Source: Gammaproteobacteria bacterium | GTDB taxonomy: Bacteria; Pseudomonadota; Gammaproteobacteria; Steroidobacterales; Steroidobacteraceae | Direction: 5' to 3' | NCBI GenBank assembly: GCA_021323735.1 | Contig: JAJPKM010000044.1 | Span: 1-64,000 of the forward strand | DNA: 64,000 nt | Shown: positions 24,890-33,704 of the stretch, piece by piece | Numbering within the stretch: position 1 is the stretch's first letter | Layout of the letters: each line of letters opens with the position of its first letter | Position numbers and translations under genes: made by a program | Notes under the pieces: generated by a model | The model's input: only the letters and a program-made list of their open reading frames with translations | Told to the model about the DNA's origin: nothing | Databases searched by the model: none

Positions 24890-25861
24890 TTACGGCGTCG
24901 ACTTAGGCCTACCGGCTACCGCGCGGTTCTGGCTGAGGCGCGCGTTGTCTTCTTGGGCACCTAGAAACAGGTGCGCCGACGGCGCCATGGACTGCGGTTT
25001 GATACCCAGCTTTGCGAAGCCATCGTCGCTGCACACGCTGTCGACCTTGAGCGAACGGTAGTTGTCGCTGGAAAAGGGTCGGCCGGGCACGAAATTCATG
25101 ACGAATGCCTGCAAGCGCCCCGCAAAGTTCGGCAGGCCGATGATCCAGCGTCGCCGCCGCGTCATTTTCGCCGTCAGGCCGACAATTTCTCGCAAGGTAT
25201 ACGCTTGGGGGCCGCCTAGTTCGTAAGTTTGACGGCTGCTCGCGCCGCCATGCAGGCATTGCCTCAATGCATTCACGACATCGTCCACGAACACCGGCTG
25301 AAAGCGGGCGTTTGGTCTTGCCAGCGGAAAGATAAAGGGAATCGCTGCCAGCAGTTTGGCAAAGCGGTTGAGGAAGGAGTCCCCCGGCCCGAACATCACG
25401 GACGGCTGAAAGATAGTCCAATCCAAAGGGGTGTTCTGATCGCGGATCAGTTTTTCCGCCTCGCCCTTGGATCTCAAGTAATGGCTGGGCGCACCGAGGG
25501 CTGCCTTCAACGCGGAAACCTGCAGCAGGCGGGCGACCCCGGCGGAACGCGCGGCGGTCAAAATGTGCTGCGTGAGTTCCGTGTGCGCGCGCCGAAAGCC
25601 CGCGCCGCCGAATCCCCGCTCATTGAGAATGCCGACGAGGTTGATCGCCACATCCTGGCCGCGGAAGCGTTCGCTGAGCTGCGCCTCATCGTAGACATCG
25701 CAGTTCTCGAGAGTCAGACCGGGCAGGACCAGCAGGTGTTTGTGCTGTTCGCGATCCCGCGACAGTACGGTGACTTGATGGCCATCTTTGATCAACCGGG
25801 CGACCAATCGAGTGCCCAGGAACCCGGTGCCGCCGAGAACGACAATGGATAGTAGGCGCAT
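24890..25861 (-). CDS. NAD(P)-binding protein, complex I NDUFA9-like
   Basis: This 323-residue atypical short-chain dehydrogenase starts SIVVLGGTGFLGTRLVARL (Rossmann GxxGxxG), with INLVGILNERG, the SALKA.....YLRSKGEAE active-site area and FQPSVMFGPGD. It matches the NDUFA9-like NAD-dependent epimerase group. A quinone or respiratory role is possible but not shown. Its start is 1 bp from the stop of the protease gene, so they probably form one transcript. Confidence 0.85.
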   Translation of the reverse strand: MRLLSIVVLGGTGFLGTRLVARLIKDGHQVTVLSRDREQHKHLLVLPGLTLENCDVYDEAQLSERFRGQDVAINLVGILNERGFGGAGFRRAHTELTQHILTAARSAGVARLLQVSALKAALGAPSHYLRSKGEAEKLIRDQNTPLDWTIFQPSVMFGPGDSFLNRFAKLLAAIPFIFPLARPNARFQPVFVDDVVNALRQCLHGGASSRQTYELGGPQAYTLREIVGLTAKMTRRRRWIIGLPNFAGRLQAFVMNFVPGRPFSSDNYRSLKVDSVCSDDGFAKLGIKPQSMAPSAHLFLGAQEDNARLSQNRAVAGRPKSTP

Positions 25862-25862
25862 A

Positions 25863-27227
25863 TCAGCGGATGGGAATCAGCAGGGTATCGCCGCCGCGAC
25901 GCACGCGCAGCAGCAGGACCGAGGCTCCTTTGGCGGCCTCGCGAAAGGACTTCATATTCGTCACGGGCGTTCGCCCCACTCCGACGATGACATCATTGGC
26001 GCGCAGCCCCGATGAGGCCGCGGCGCTGGCTTCTTGAACCTTGCCCACCAGTACACCGCCGCCATCCGGCGCATCGGCGAATTCCGCGCCATCCAAGCCT
26101 CGATTGATATCGGCGGCGCTCGTGGATTCTATCTCGCCGCGCTCCGCGATCGACGCGGTGACTTTCCGAGGCTTGCCGTCGCGCAGCACGCCGAGTTCGA
26201 CCTTATCGCCGATATGCAGCATGCCGATGGCGTTGCGCAACTCGCCGGAGTTCTTCATGGGAGCGCCATTCAGCGACGTGATGATGTCGCCGGTCTTGAT
26301 GCCGGCACGTTCCGCCGCCGATCCCTGCGCCACGCTTGCCACCAGCGCGCCGGTGGTTTCGGTAAGCCCAAATTCCTTCGCGATGTCCGGCGTGAGGCTG
26401 TACAGCTGGACGCCGAGAATTCCCCGCTTGACCTGACCGTACTTGATGAGCTGATCCATGACACCGCGGGCCATATTGACCGGAATGGCAAAGCCGATGC
26501 CGATGTTGCCGCCGGTGCGGGACAGAATTGCCGAATTGATGCCGACCAGTTCGCCGCGCAAATTCACCAGCGCGCCGCCCGAATTCCCCGGATTGATCGA
26601 GGCATCGGTCTGGATGAAGTCCTCATACCCGCCCGCCTCCGGATTGATGCCGCTGCGCCCCAAGGCGCTGACGATGCCCGCGGTCACCGTATGCTGCAAA
26701 CCGAACGGGTTGCCGATGGCGACGACGTAGTCGCCCACTTCCAACTTGCTCGAATCCCCCAAGGGCATGGCGATGAGATTCGGCTGTTTGGCTTGCAGTA
26801 CCGCGATGTCCGCGCCTTCATCGGTGCCGATCACTTTGGCGGTGAAAGTTCGATCGTCGAGGAGCGTAATGGTGATTTCGCTGGCATTCTCGACCACGTG
26901 GTGATTGGTGATGATGTAGCCGTTTTTAGCGTCGACGATGACGCCGGAGCCGGCGCTCTGGAATTGCCGCTCGCGCGGCCTGGCATCCGGCGGTGCATCG
27001 AAGAAGCGGCGGAAAAATGGATCGTCCAGCAACGGATTGTGTCCCGGCTGCTCCTTGATGGTGCCGCGAGTGGCGATATTGACCACCGAAGGAGAGACCC
27101 GCTTGACCATCGGAGCAAGCGAGGGCATGGGCGCAGCCTCCGGAGGGGCGGCCGAGGCAGCCTCCAGCGGCCCGGCGAAAACAGCCGCTGCAAGCGCTGC
27201 CGCTGCAATATCAAGACGCAGATTCAT
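25863..27227 (-). CDS. DegP/DegQ-type periplasmic serine protease
   Basis: This 454-residue HtrA protease has a signal peptide (about 1-25), a trypsin-like domain with His in TNHHVV, Asp in GADIAVLQ and Ser in NPGNSGGALV, then two PDZ domains (from about 260 and 365). It is a periplasmic quality-control protease and chaperone. The presence of one HtrA protein upstream of an Hsp20 gene fits a stress region. Start ATG 27227. Confidence 0.95.
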   Translation of the reverse strand: MNLRLDIAAAALAAAVFAGPLEAASAAPPEAAPMPSLAPMVKRVSPSVVNIATRGTIKEQPGHNPLLDDPFFRRFFDAPPDARPRERQFQSAGSGVIVDAKNGYIITNHHVVENASEITITLLDDRTFTAKVIGTDEGADIAVLQAKQPNLIAMPLGDSSKLEVGDYVVAIGNPFGLQHTVTAGIVSALGRSGINPEAGGYEDFIQTDASINPGNSGGALVNLRGELVGINSAILSRTGGNIGIGFAIPVNMARGVMDQLIKYGQVKRGILGVQLYSLTPDIAKEFGLTETTGALVASVAQGSAAERAGIKTGDIITSLNGAPMKNSGELRNAIGMLHIGDKVELGVLRDGKPRKVTASIAERGEIESTSAADINRGLDGAEFADAPDGGGVLVGKVQEASAAASSGLRANDVIVGVGRTPVTNMKSFREAAKGASVLLLRVRRGGDTLLIPIR

Positions 27228-27344
27228 CCTATTTCCCCACGAGAAACGCCGGCCGTCGGGCCAGCGAGGGATGGCGACGTAGCGTACCCGTGCCTCCCAC
27301 GACGCGCATTTCTCGATGTTTGCTAGACCTAACGGGCAAAGCGA

Positions 27345-27366
27345 GGCCGGACGTGCAAGTCCGGCC
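27345..27366 (-). terminator. Hairpin after hsp20, possible terminator
   Basis: An 8-bp perfect stem (GGCCGGAC/GTCCGGCC) with a 6-nt loop lies downstream of the hsp20 stop. There is no clear U-run, so the terminator function is tentative. Confidence 0.4.
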
Positions 27367-27420
27367 CGCTCGCCAGCATCGCTGCGATATTACACGGAAG
27401 GACGCGTGCCCAGGATCCCC

Positions 27421-27852
27421 TTATGCGGCTTCGACCTGGATCTTGAGCGGCTGCACTTGCGCCACCTTGGGAATTGAGACTTCCAGCACACCATTGGCGA
27501 CCTTCGCCTTGATGTTCTGAGTGTCCGCAGTTTCCGGCAGGCTGAATCGGCGCTGGAACTCGCCGCTGATGCGCTCGATGCGGTGCAATCCAGCGCGCGA
27601 TTCCTTGCGGGTATCCTCGCGACGGCCGCGAATGGTGAGCACACCCTGTTCGGAGGTCACTTCCACGGCCTTCGGATCGACACCCGGAAGATCGATGTGC
27701 AACACGAACTGATTCGCTTCCTCATGGATGTCCGCCGGCGGCAACCACGCGCCGGAATCGGCGGCCGTGGTCAACGGCGCCCCAAATAAACGATCGACTT
27801 CATTCTGGAGCCGGCTGACGAGGGCCCAAGGCTCATAGCGTACAACGGTCAT
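27421..27852 (-). CDS. Hsp20-family small heat-shock protein
   Basis: The product has 143 residues. The alpha-crystallin domain runs from WLPPADIHEEANQFVLHIDLP to GVLEVSIPKV. It holds the typical GVLTIRGRRE and ends with KIQVEAA, without a long IxI tail. It is an ATP-independent holdase. I chose ATG 27852 because AGAGGAG lies 8 nt upstream. An in-frame GTG at 27861 would overlap that site. Confidence 0.92.
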   Translation of the reverse strand: MTVVRYEPWALVSRLQNEVDRLFGAPLTTAADSGAWLPPADIHEEANQFVLHIDLPGVDPKAVEVTSEQGVLTIRGRREDTRKESRAGLHRIERISGEFQRRFSLPETADTQNIKAKVANGVLEVSIPKVAQVQPLKIQVEAA

Positions 27853-28373
27853 TTTCAGCACTCCTCTTATGTAGAGTAAATGGTGGAATCGGGTACAAAT
27901 GTCTGTGGATCCAAACGCGCGTGATGGGAGAAATTGGGACCCTCGCGGGGGATTTCAACTCTTGAAAGCGGACGCCGGCGGCTCAAGACCAGTTATCAGC
28001 GCGGGCGGCGTTGGGCCACGCAGGTCAAAGTCAAGGGGACATAATGTGGATAAGGTGTGCAAACACAATATCTTGCGATTCGTCCTTTTTCCTATTGACC
28101 GCAGGCCCTAACAGTGCAATGAGCTAATTTCTCGCGACAATTTCCTATACCATTGATTTATAATGATTTTTAATATCGAAAATACCGTGAAAAATGTCTT
28201 GACGCTGATTGCCGTGGCGCCGTACCCTTTCCGCTCAAACACAAGATGTTGTGTTCGACGGATTCGTAAAGTCCGCAGCTTGCGTTAAGTCGCCAACACC
28301 TTATTTTCGCGCGAACACCGCCATTTGTGTTCGGAATGGGATCGATAATTATAACGGAGTGGCGTAAATACCC
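27853..28373. promoter_or_regulatory. Divergent regulatory region of hsp20 and nrdJa, with two NrdR-box-like sites
   Basis: These 521 bp hold no gene. Two related sequences, ACACAATATCTTGCGA (28063-28078) and the palindromic ACACAAGATGTTGTGT (28239-28254), resemble NrdR boxes, which repress ribonucleotide reductase genes. Their spacing of about 176 bp is larger than the usual pair distance. AT-rich TTTATAATG near 28155 may be a -10 element. I saw no recognisable cobalamin riboswitch. Confidence 0.5.
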
Positions 28374-30521
28374 ATGAATACCGTGGTCAAAATACAGCCC
28401 AAAGATGTCGGCAGCATTCCTTATCAAGAAGCGTCCTTCGACATCTGGGATAAGAAGTACCGGCTGACCGCCAAGGATGGTTCGCCCGTCGACAAAACGA
28501 TGGACGATACCTACAAGCGTGTCGCCCGCGCGCTCGCCGATGTGGAAGGCGAGCACTGCCGCGAGCAGTGGTACGAGTCATTCCTCTGGGCATTGCGCCA
28601 CGGCGCCATTCCCGCAGGCCGCGTCACCTCGAATGCCGGTGCCCTCGAACACAAGCCGGCGACGTCCACCATCAATTGCACGGTCTCCGGAACGATCCGC
28701 GATTCGATGGACGATATCCTGAAGAAGGTCCATGAAGCCGGCCTGACTCTCAAAGCGGGCTGCGGAATCGGCTATGAGTTTTCGACTTTGCGGCCGCGCG
28801 GCGCGTACGTGTCGGGTGCGGGCGCCTATACCTCCGGTCCGCTGTCGTTCATGGATATCTACGACAAGATGTGTTTCACGGTGTCTTCGGCCGGTGGCCG
28901 TCGCGGCGCACAGATGGGGACCTTCGATGTCGGGCATCCCGATGCGCTGGAATTCATCCGTGCCAAGCGCGAGAACGGCCGTCTGCGGCAATTCAACTTG
29001 TCTTTGCTCGTCACCGACGACTTCATGAAGGCGGTGAAGAGCGACGGCGACTGGACGCTGGCATTTCCCATCGGCCGCCAAGAGTACGACGCCGAGCGGC
29101 CCGATCTGTCGGACACCGCCAAGTTCGTGTGGCGCGAGTGGCCCTATACGGAGGGCTATGTCGCCAACGAGGAAGGACTGGTTGCCTGCAGGATCTACAA
29201 GACTTTGCCGGCGCGTCGCGTGTGGGACGTGATCATGACCTCCACGTATGACTTTGCCGAACCGGGTTTCATCCTCATCGACAAGGTGAATGAGATGAAC
29301 AACAACTGGTTTACGGAAAACGTCCGTGCCACCAACCCGTGCGGCGAACAGCCATTGCCGGCCTACGGTTCATGCCTCTTAGGCTCGGTGAATCTCACCA
29401 AATTCGTGGTCGACCCGTTCACCGAGGATGCTCGCTTCGACTGGGAATCCTATCGCAAAGTCGTGAAGATCTTCACGCGCATGCTCGACAACGTGGTCGA
29501 GGTCAACGGCCTGCCGCTGGCGCAGCAGCGCGACGAAATCATGCGCAAGCGCCGCCACGGCATGGGGTTCTTAGGCCTAGGCTCTACCATCACCATGCTG
29601 TGCATGAAGTACGGCTCGAAGAAGTCGGTGGCTTTTTCCCAGAACGTATCGAGGGAAATGGCGGTCGCCGGCTGGGAAGCGGCCTTGGATCTCGCGAAAG
29701 AGAAAGGCCCCGCACCCATCATGAACGAGGAATTCACGGTGACGCGCGAAATGTTGCGCAAGCGCCCGGAGATGGTGAAGGACGGCTGGCGGGTGGGCGC
29801 GCGGGTGCCCGGCCGAGTGCTGCATGCGCGCTACAGCCGCTACATGCAGCGCATCGCAGAAGCATCCCCCGAACTGGTCGACGAACTGGCCGAGGTGGGC
29901 GCGCGCTTCACGCATCACACTTCGATTGCGCCGACGGGAACGATCTCCTTGTCGCTCGCCAACAATGCTTCTAACGGCATCGAGCCTTCGTTTGCACACC
30001 ATTATTTCCGCAACGTGCTGCGTGAAGGCAAAAAGTCGAAGGAGAAGATCGACGTGTTTTCCTTCGAGCTGCTCGCCTACCGCGAATTGGTCAATCCTCG
30101 CGCGATGCCCAATTCGCAGAATGCCGCGGAAAAGCTGCCGGACTATTTCATTTCGGCGGACGATATCGGACCTAAGGAGCATGTGGATATTCAGGCTGCG
30201 GCGCAGCTCTGGATCGACTCCTCGATATCGAAGACGGCGAATGTGCCCACCGACTACAAGTACGAGGACTTCAAGGACATCTACATGTATGCCTATGAGC
30301 AGGGGCTCAAGGGCTGCACGACGTTTAGATTCAATCCGGAGGCCTTCCAAGGCGTGTTGGTCAAAGAGGACGACCTGAAGAATACGACTTATGTATTCAC
30401 GCTTGAGGACGGTACCGAAGTCGAGGCGCGAGGCGACCAGGAAATCGAGTACGACGGCGAGATGCATACCGCGGCGAATTTGTTCGATGCCCTGAAAGAA
30501 GGCTATTACGGGAAGTTTTGA
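28374..30521 (+). CDS. nrdJa: Adenosylcobalamin-dependent ribonucleotide reductase, large part (NrdJa)
   Basis: This 715-residue class II reductase makes deoxyribonucleotides with a radical generated from coenzyme B12. N-terminal ATSTINCTVSGT carries the first active-site Cys. The catalytic core has NPCGEQPLPAYGSC, and the late PTGTISLSLANNASNGIEPSF loop binds the phosphate. The usual C-terminal Cys-rich tail is missing here and is supplied by the next gene, as in Pseudomonas aeruginosa nrdJa-nrdJb. Start ATG 28374. Confidence 0.92.
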   Translation: MNTVVKIQPKDVGSIPYQEASFDIWDKKYRLTAKDGSPVDKTMDDTYKRVARALADVEGEHCREQWYESFLWALRHGAIPAGRVTSNAGALEHKPATSTINCTVSGTIRDSMDDILKKVHEAGLTLKAGCGIGYEFSTLRPRGAYVSGAGAYTSGPLSFMDIYDKMCFTVSSAGGRRGAQMGTFDVGHPDALEFIRAKRENGRLRQFNLSLLVTDDFMKAVKSDGDWTLAFPIGRQEYDAERPDLSDTAKFVWREWPYTEGYVANEEGLVACRIYKTLPARRVWDVIMTSTYDFAEPGFILIDKVNEMNNNWFTENVRATNPCGEQPLPAYGSCLLGSVNLTKFVVDPFTEDARFDWESYRKVVKIFTRMLDNVVEVNGLPLAQQRDEIMRKRRHGMGFLGLGSTITMLCMKYGSKKSVAFSQNVSREMAVAGWEAALDLAKEKGPAPIMNEEFTVTREMLRKRPEMVKDGWRVGARVPGRVLHARYSRYMQRIAEASPELVDELAEVGARFTHHTSIAPTGTISLSLANNASNGIEPSFAHHYFRNVLREGKKSKEKIDVFSFELLAYRELVNPRAMPNSQNAAEKLPDYFISADDIGPKEHVDIQAAAQLWIDSSISKTANVPTDYKYEDFKDIYMYAYEQGLKGCTTFRFNPEAFQGVLVKEDDLKNTTYVFTLEDGTEVEARGDQEIEYDGEMHTAANLFDALKEGYYGKF

Positions 30522-30523
30522 AC

Positions 30524-31228
30524 ATGGCCCATATCACTATCGACAAGAAGATCGCTAAATATCGCGTGCAGAAGCCCGAGGCGAAGGAGGCACCCGCGGC
30601 CGCCGCGAAGGAGGCGCCTAAGACTCAGGACAACGTCATCTGGATGCACGAGAAGCTCGAGCGGCCCGAGGTCCTGATCGGCTCGACTTACAAGATCAAG
30701 ACGCCGGTATCCGATCATGCGATGTACGTCACCATCAACGACATCGTCCTCAACGAGGGCACTCCGCATGAGCAGAGAAGGCCATTCGAGGTATTCATCA
30801 ATTCGAAGAACCTCGACCACTTTCAATGGATCGTGGCCCTGACCCGGGTCATCTCCGCGGTATTCCGCAAAGGCGGAGATACGACCTTCTTGGTCGATGA
30901 ACTCAAGGCGGTGTTCGATCCGAAGGGCGGGTATTGGCAGCCCGGCGGCAAGTTCATGCCCTCGACGATCGCCGAACTAGGCTATGTGATCGAGAGGCAT
31001 CTGCAATCGATCGGTCTGCTCAAGAAGCCGGAACTCGACGTGCATCAGCGCAAATTGGTGCAGGAGAAACGTGCCGAGTTCGAAGCCCGCACCAAGCAAA
31101 CCGATGCCTTCTCCAAATCGCATTTCCCGGAAGGCGCGCAGCTGTGCGCAAAGTGCAGCACCGCCGCCGTGGTGATGATGGATGGCTGCAATACCTGCTT
31201 GAACTGCGGCGATTCGAAGTGCGGATGA
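30524..31228 (+). CDS. nrdJb: Ribonucleotide reductase, C-terminal partner (NrdJb)
   Basis: The product has 234 residues. It starts AHITIDKKIAKYRVQK after a 2-bp gap from nrdJa. A central part (ILVNEGTPHEQRRPFEVFINSK-like) matches the end of one-piece class II reductases. The C-terminus holds CAKCS and CNTCLNCGDSKCG, the cysteine cluster that re-reduces the active site. NrdJa alone should therefore need this subunit. The Pseudomonas protein of the same layout has a similar length. Confidence 0.9.
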   Translation: MAHITIDKKIAKYRVQKPEAKEAPAAAAKEAPKTQDNVIWMHEKLERPEVLIGSTYKIKTPVSDHAMYVTINDIVLNEGTPHEQRRPFEVFINSKNLDHFQWIVALTRVISAVFRKGGDTTFLVDELKAVFDPKGGYWQPGGKFMPSTIAELGYVIERHLQSIGLLKKPELDVHQRKLVQEKRAEFEARTKQTDAFSKSHFPEGAQLCAKCSTAAVVMMDGCNTCLNCGDSKCG

Positions 31229-31287
31229 TGATGAGCGCGGCAACATATGCACACACGCACGCGCCCGCCCACAAGAGTTCCCGTGAT

Positions 31288-31650
31288 CTAACGTCCTGTT
31301 AAATTCCTCAGAGCCTCTTCGACCTTTTTAAGGATATTAGGTTGAACTTTGCAGTATCGGAACATGAATCGACTGTTCGAGATTGAACGGATCTGATCGA
31401 CGAGGAGATCAGTATCGTACTTTAGATCCTCGGATTTCTGGATGCGAACTCGAAGAGGAAATAAATCTCCCGGTGGCAACGATTCAGTCTGGCTGGTGCC
31501 GGGGATGATGATGGTCGTAGGATGGCCCGCCCTGTTGAGGGCATCGGTCTGAATGACCAGAGCAGGACGCTCTTTCTTTCCAGGCTCTTGCTTGTGAGTT
31601 TGCGGCTCAAAGTCGACGGCCCAAACTTCCCCGCGTAATCGGGTGCTCAC
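31288..31650 (-). CDS. MazF/PemK-type endoribonuclease toxin
   Basis: The 120-residue protein has the MazF fold: RGEVWAVDFEPQ, KKERPALVIQTDALN (the RPALV strand), TTIIIPGTSQ and LLVDQIRSISNSR, where Q and R belong to the RNA-cleaving site. It would cut mRNA at short sequences. The start overlaps the stop of the antitoxin gene by four bases. Confidence 0.9.
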   Translation of the reverse strand: MSTRLRGEVWAVDFEPQTHKQEPGKKERPALVIQTDALNRAGHPTTIIIPGTSQTESLPPGDLFPLRVRIQKSEDLKYDTDLLVDQIRSISNSRFMFRYCKVQPNILKKVEEALRNLTGR

Positions 31651-31880
31651 GCAATCCCGTCGGAGATACTGGACTCCATCGCAGCATGGGCTGTGGCGCT
31701 GTGTGCAGCCAGTTGCGTGGAAAGATATGCCATGCGTTCTTGCATGCGCTGCTGGTTGAACTCTTCCATGGCGCGCCGCGCGTACTCGGATTTGCTCAAG
31801 CCTGCGCGCTTGGCTTCAAGTGCAATGCTTCGAGCCAAATCCTTGGGAATGCGAAGTGAGAAAGTGGTGAATGGCTCCAT
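31647..31880 (-). CDS. Ribbon-helix-helix antitoxin of the MazF-type module
   Basis: The product has about 77 residues from ATG 31880: FTTFSLRIPKDLARSIALEAKRAGLSKSEYARRAMEEF. This is a ribbon-helix-helix DNA-binding N-terminus, followed by a C-terminal segment that should bind the toxin. It likely represses the shared promoter. The frame is open upstream to 31952, but the promoter sits over that part, so I chose the internal ATG. Confidence 0.8.
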   Translation of the reverse strand: MEPFTTFSLRIPKDLARSIALEAKRAGLSKSEYARRAMEEFNQQRMQERMAYLSTQLAAHSATAHAAMESSISDGIA

Positions 31881-31887
31881 GGCCAAG

Positions 31888-31915
31888 ACTGTATTACGGA
31901 TCGTACTGCTGTCAA
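31888..31915 (-). promoter_or_regulatory. Promoter of the toxin-antitoxin pair, possibly leaderless
   Basis: On the minus strand, TTGACA (31915-31910) and TACAGT (31893-31888) are 16 bp apart. The expected transcription start falls at about 31881, directly at the antitoxin ATG 31880. No ribosome binding site precedes that ATG, so the mRNA may be leaderless. Confidence 0.5.
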
Positions 31916-32075
31916 GTATTGCGCTAAGTAAGTTACTGCTGCAATGCGACAATATCAGTCAAATAGCATAGTAACTTATTGATTACAAAGCCTCACTGTC
32001 AGGTGAGCAGGGCAATTCAAACCATCACGACTTTGCACACCTCCAACGCTAGTCCACTATTTAAAAGGTGTGATG

Positions 32076-32624
32076 ATGATTGCATTGCATCGCAAATGCG
32101 TACTTGTTGTGTCATCGCTTCTCGCATCAATTGTCCTCGCCAAGGCGGCCGGTGCACCTATCGCACCCTCATTCGAACTCGAAACACTCGACGGCAAAAC
32201 GGTGCGGTTATCTGATCTTCGCGGGAAAGTAGTGCTGTTAGATTTCTGGGCGACATGGTGCGCACCATGTCTTAAGGCTGCGCCGGCGATCAAGGATTTG
32301 CAGGACCGCCTCACGGCTAGCGGCTTGGTCGTCCTGGGTGTTTCATTGGACGAAGACATGGGAAAACTGAAGGCGTTTGCGGCGAGACGCCCTCTAGGAT
32401 TCGAAATAGTGACTCCGTCTGCGGACTTCAACCAAGCATATGGGGAGGTTCTGAAACTCAAAGATAACCGCATTGTCGCTTCTGACAAACTAATCAATGC
32501 GAACCTGCCGAGTTGGATCCTGATTGATCGAAAAGGACACGTATACTCGATTCACAAATCCTCAACGGAGGAACCGCAAGTACTCGAGGAAACTGCGCGC
32601 ATCTCATCGGAACACGGCGTTTAG
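32076..32624 (+). CDS. Thioredoxin-like (TlpA/ResA type) periplasmic protein
   Basis: The product has about 182 residues. The N-terminal hydrophobic segment (about 10-25) is a signal peptide or anchor. The thioredoxin domain shows LRGKVVLLDFWATWCAPCLKAAPAI, with the WCAPC redox site, and LPSWILIDRKGHV with the cis-Pro position. Proteins of this type reduce disulfides in the periplasm, often for cytochrome maturation. Three starts (GTG 32070, ATG 32073, ATG 32076) lie in a row. AAAAGG fits ATG 32076 best. Confidence 0.88.
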   Translation: MIALHRKCVLVVSSLLASIVLAKAAGAPIAPSFELETLDGKTVRLSDLRGKVVLLDFWATWCAPCLKAAPAIKDLQDRLTASGLVVLGVSLDEDMGKLKAFAARRPLGFEIVTPSADFNQAYGEVLKLKDNRIVASDKLINANLPSWILIDRKGHVYSIHKSSTEEPQVLEETARISSEHGV

Positions 32625-32824
32625 CGGTGGGGCACCTCGGGTAGTTCCTCCGGTGCCCTGAGCGCTCGCTCGTAGATCGCATCGGAGCTTGGGGCCCGGC
32701 GGGCGACGCAGCACCGTGGTAGCTCTAAATATTTTCCGACAGGAGGTGCCGTCGGCGAAGACACGCCGCTATCATGGATCGGTATACTATCGCGCCGATT
32801 CGCAAACAAATTTAAGGAGCGTCG

Positions 32825-33199
32825 ATGTTTTCCCACATCATGATTGGCACCGATAATCTAGAGCGCGCGAAAGCCTTCTATGACACCGTGCTGGGCACGC
32901 TTGGCGTGCCGCCCGCAAGAGTCGACGGCCACAGGATTTTCTATCGAACGCCGACCGGCATTTTCTCCGTCACCAAACCCATCAATGGCGAGCGCGCGAC
33001 ATGCGCCAATGGCATGACGATCGGTTTCGCCGCTGCGTCGCCCGCTCAGGCTGATGCCTGGCATGCGGCCGGCCTTGCCGCCGGCGGCAAGACCTGTGAA
33101 AACCCTCCGGGCGTGCGCGAAGGCAGCGCCGGTAAGCTCTACCTGGCCTATCTTCGCGATCCCGACGGGCACAAGATCTGTGCCTTGCACAGGCTTTGA
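32825..33199 (+). CDS. VOC-family (glyoxalase/dioxygenase fold) protein 1
   Basis: The 124-residue protein has the vicinal oxygen chelate fold: FSHIMIGTDNLERAKAFYD at the start and YLAYLRDPDGHKICALH at the end, with the metal ligands His and Glu/His positions partly visible. It is likely a glyoxalase-like or resistance-type protein with unknown substrate. Ribosome binding site AAGGAG lies upstream of ATG 32825. Confidence 0.85.
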   Translation: MFSHIMIGTDNLERAKAFYDTVLGTLGVPPARVDGHRIFYRTPTGIFSVTKPINGERATCANGMTIGFAAASPAQADAWHAAGLAAGGKTCENPPGVREGSAGKLYLAYLRDPDGHKICALHRL

Positions 33200-33275
33200 A
33201 TTCCAGCCACCCGCGAACCAACGGGTGAAGTCCGAGAAATGACGCGCCTAGCTGTGCATGGACTGATAGCCATCC

Positions 33276-33644
33276 ATGCGAATTGATCGACTGGAACATG
33301 TCCAACTGGCGATGCCGTCCGGAGGCGAGGCGCTTGCGCGAGATTTCTACAGCGGCGTTCTTGAAATTCCAGAGATCCCCAAGCCTCCCAATCTTGCGAA
33401 ACGCGGGGGCTGTTGGTTCGAGCGGGGCGGCTTGAAGATTCATCTCGGTGTCGAATCCGAGTTCCGCCCCGCACGCAAGGCGCACCCCGCGCTGCTGGTC
33501 GTGGATCTGCAGACGCTGGTCGGTAAGCTCAAGTCGGCGGGACATCGCGTAGTCGAGAATGAACCCCTTGAGGGCTATCACCGCGTCTACGTCGATGATC
33601 CGTTCGGCAATCGGATCGAACTCATGGAGCCGACGGGGTCATAG
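33276..33644 (+). CDS. VOC-family protein 2
   Basis: The 122-residue VOC fold protein starts IDRLEHVQLAMP (first metal His) and ends HRVYVDDPFGNRIELMEPTG (Glu ligand). It is not close to the preceding VOC gene, so it is not a simple duplicate. The substrate is unknown. It reads in the same direction, about 76 bp downstream. Confidence 0.85.
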   Translation: MRIDRLEHVQLAMPSGGEALARDFYSGVLEIPEIPKPPNLAKRGGCWFERGGLKIHLGVESEFRPARKAHPALLVVDLQTLVGKLKSAGHRVVENEPLEGYHRVYVDDPFGNRIELMEPTGS

Positions 33645-33704
33645 CGCTCAGCGCTCTGGAAGAGGTTGAGTGCCCCGATCGGCCCTCCGAATCTTACGGC
33701 CGGC

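Noticed and set aside
26034-27326. 430-codon ORF opposite the DegP-type protease
   Set aside because: Antisense shadow with low-complexity Arg/His/Asp-rich translation. The protease on the other strand has all catalytic motifs.
27862-28373. Cobalamin riboswitch before the B12-dependent reductase
   Set aside because: I did not find the conserved B12-box sequence or the expected arm pattern.
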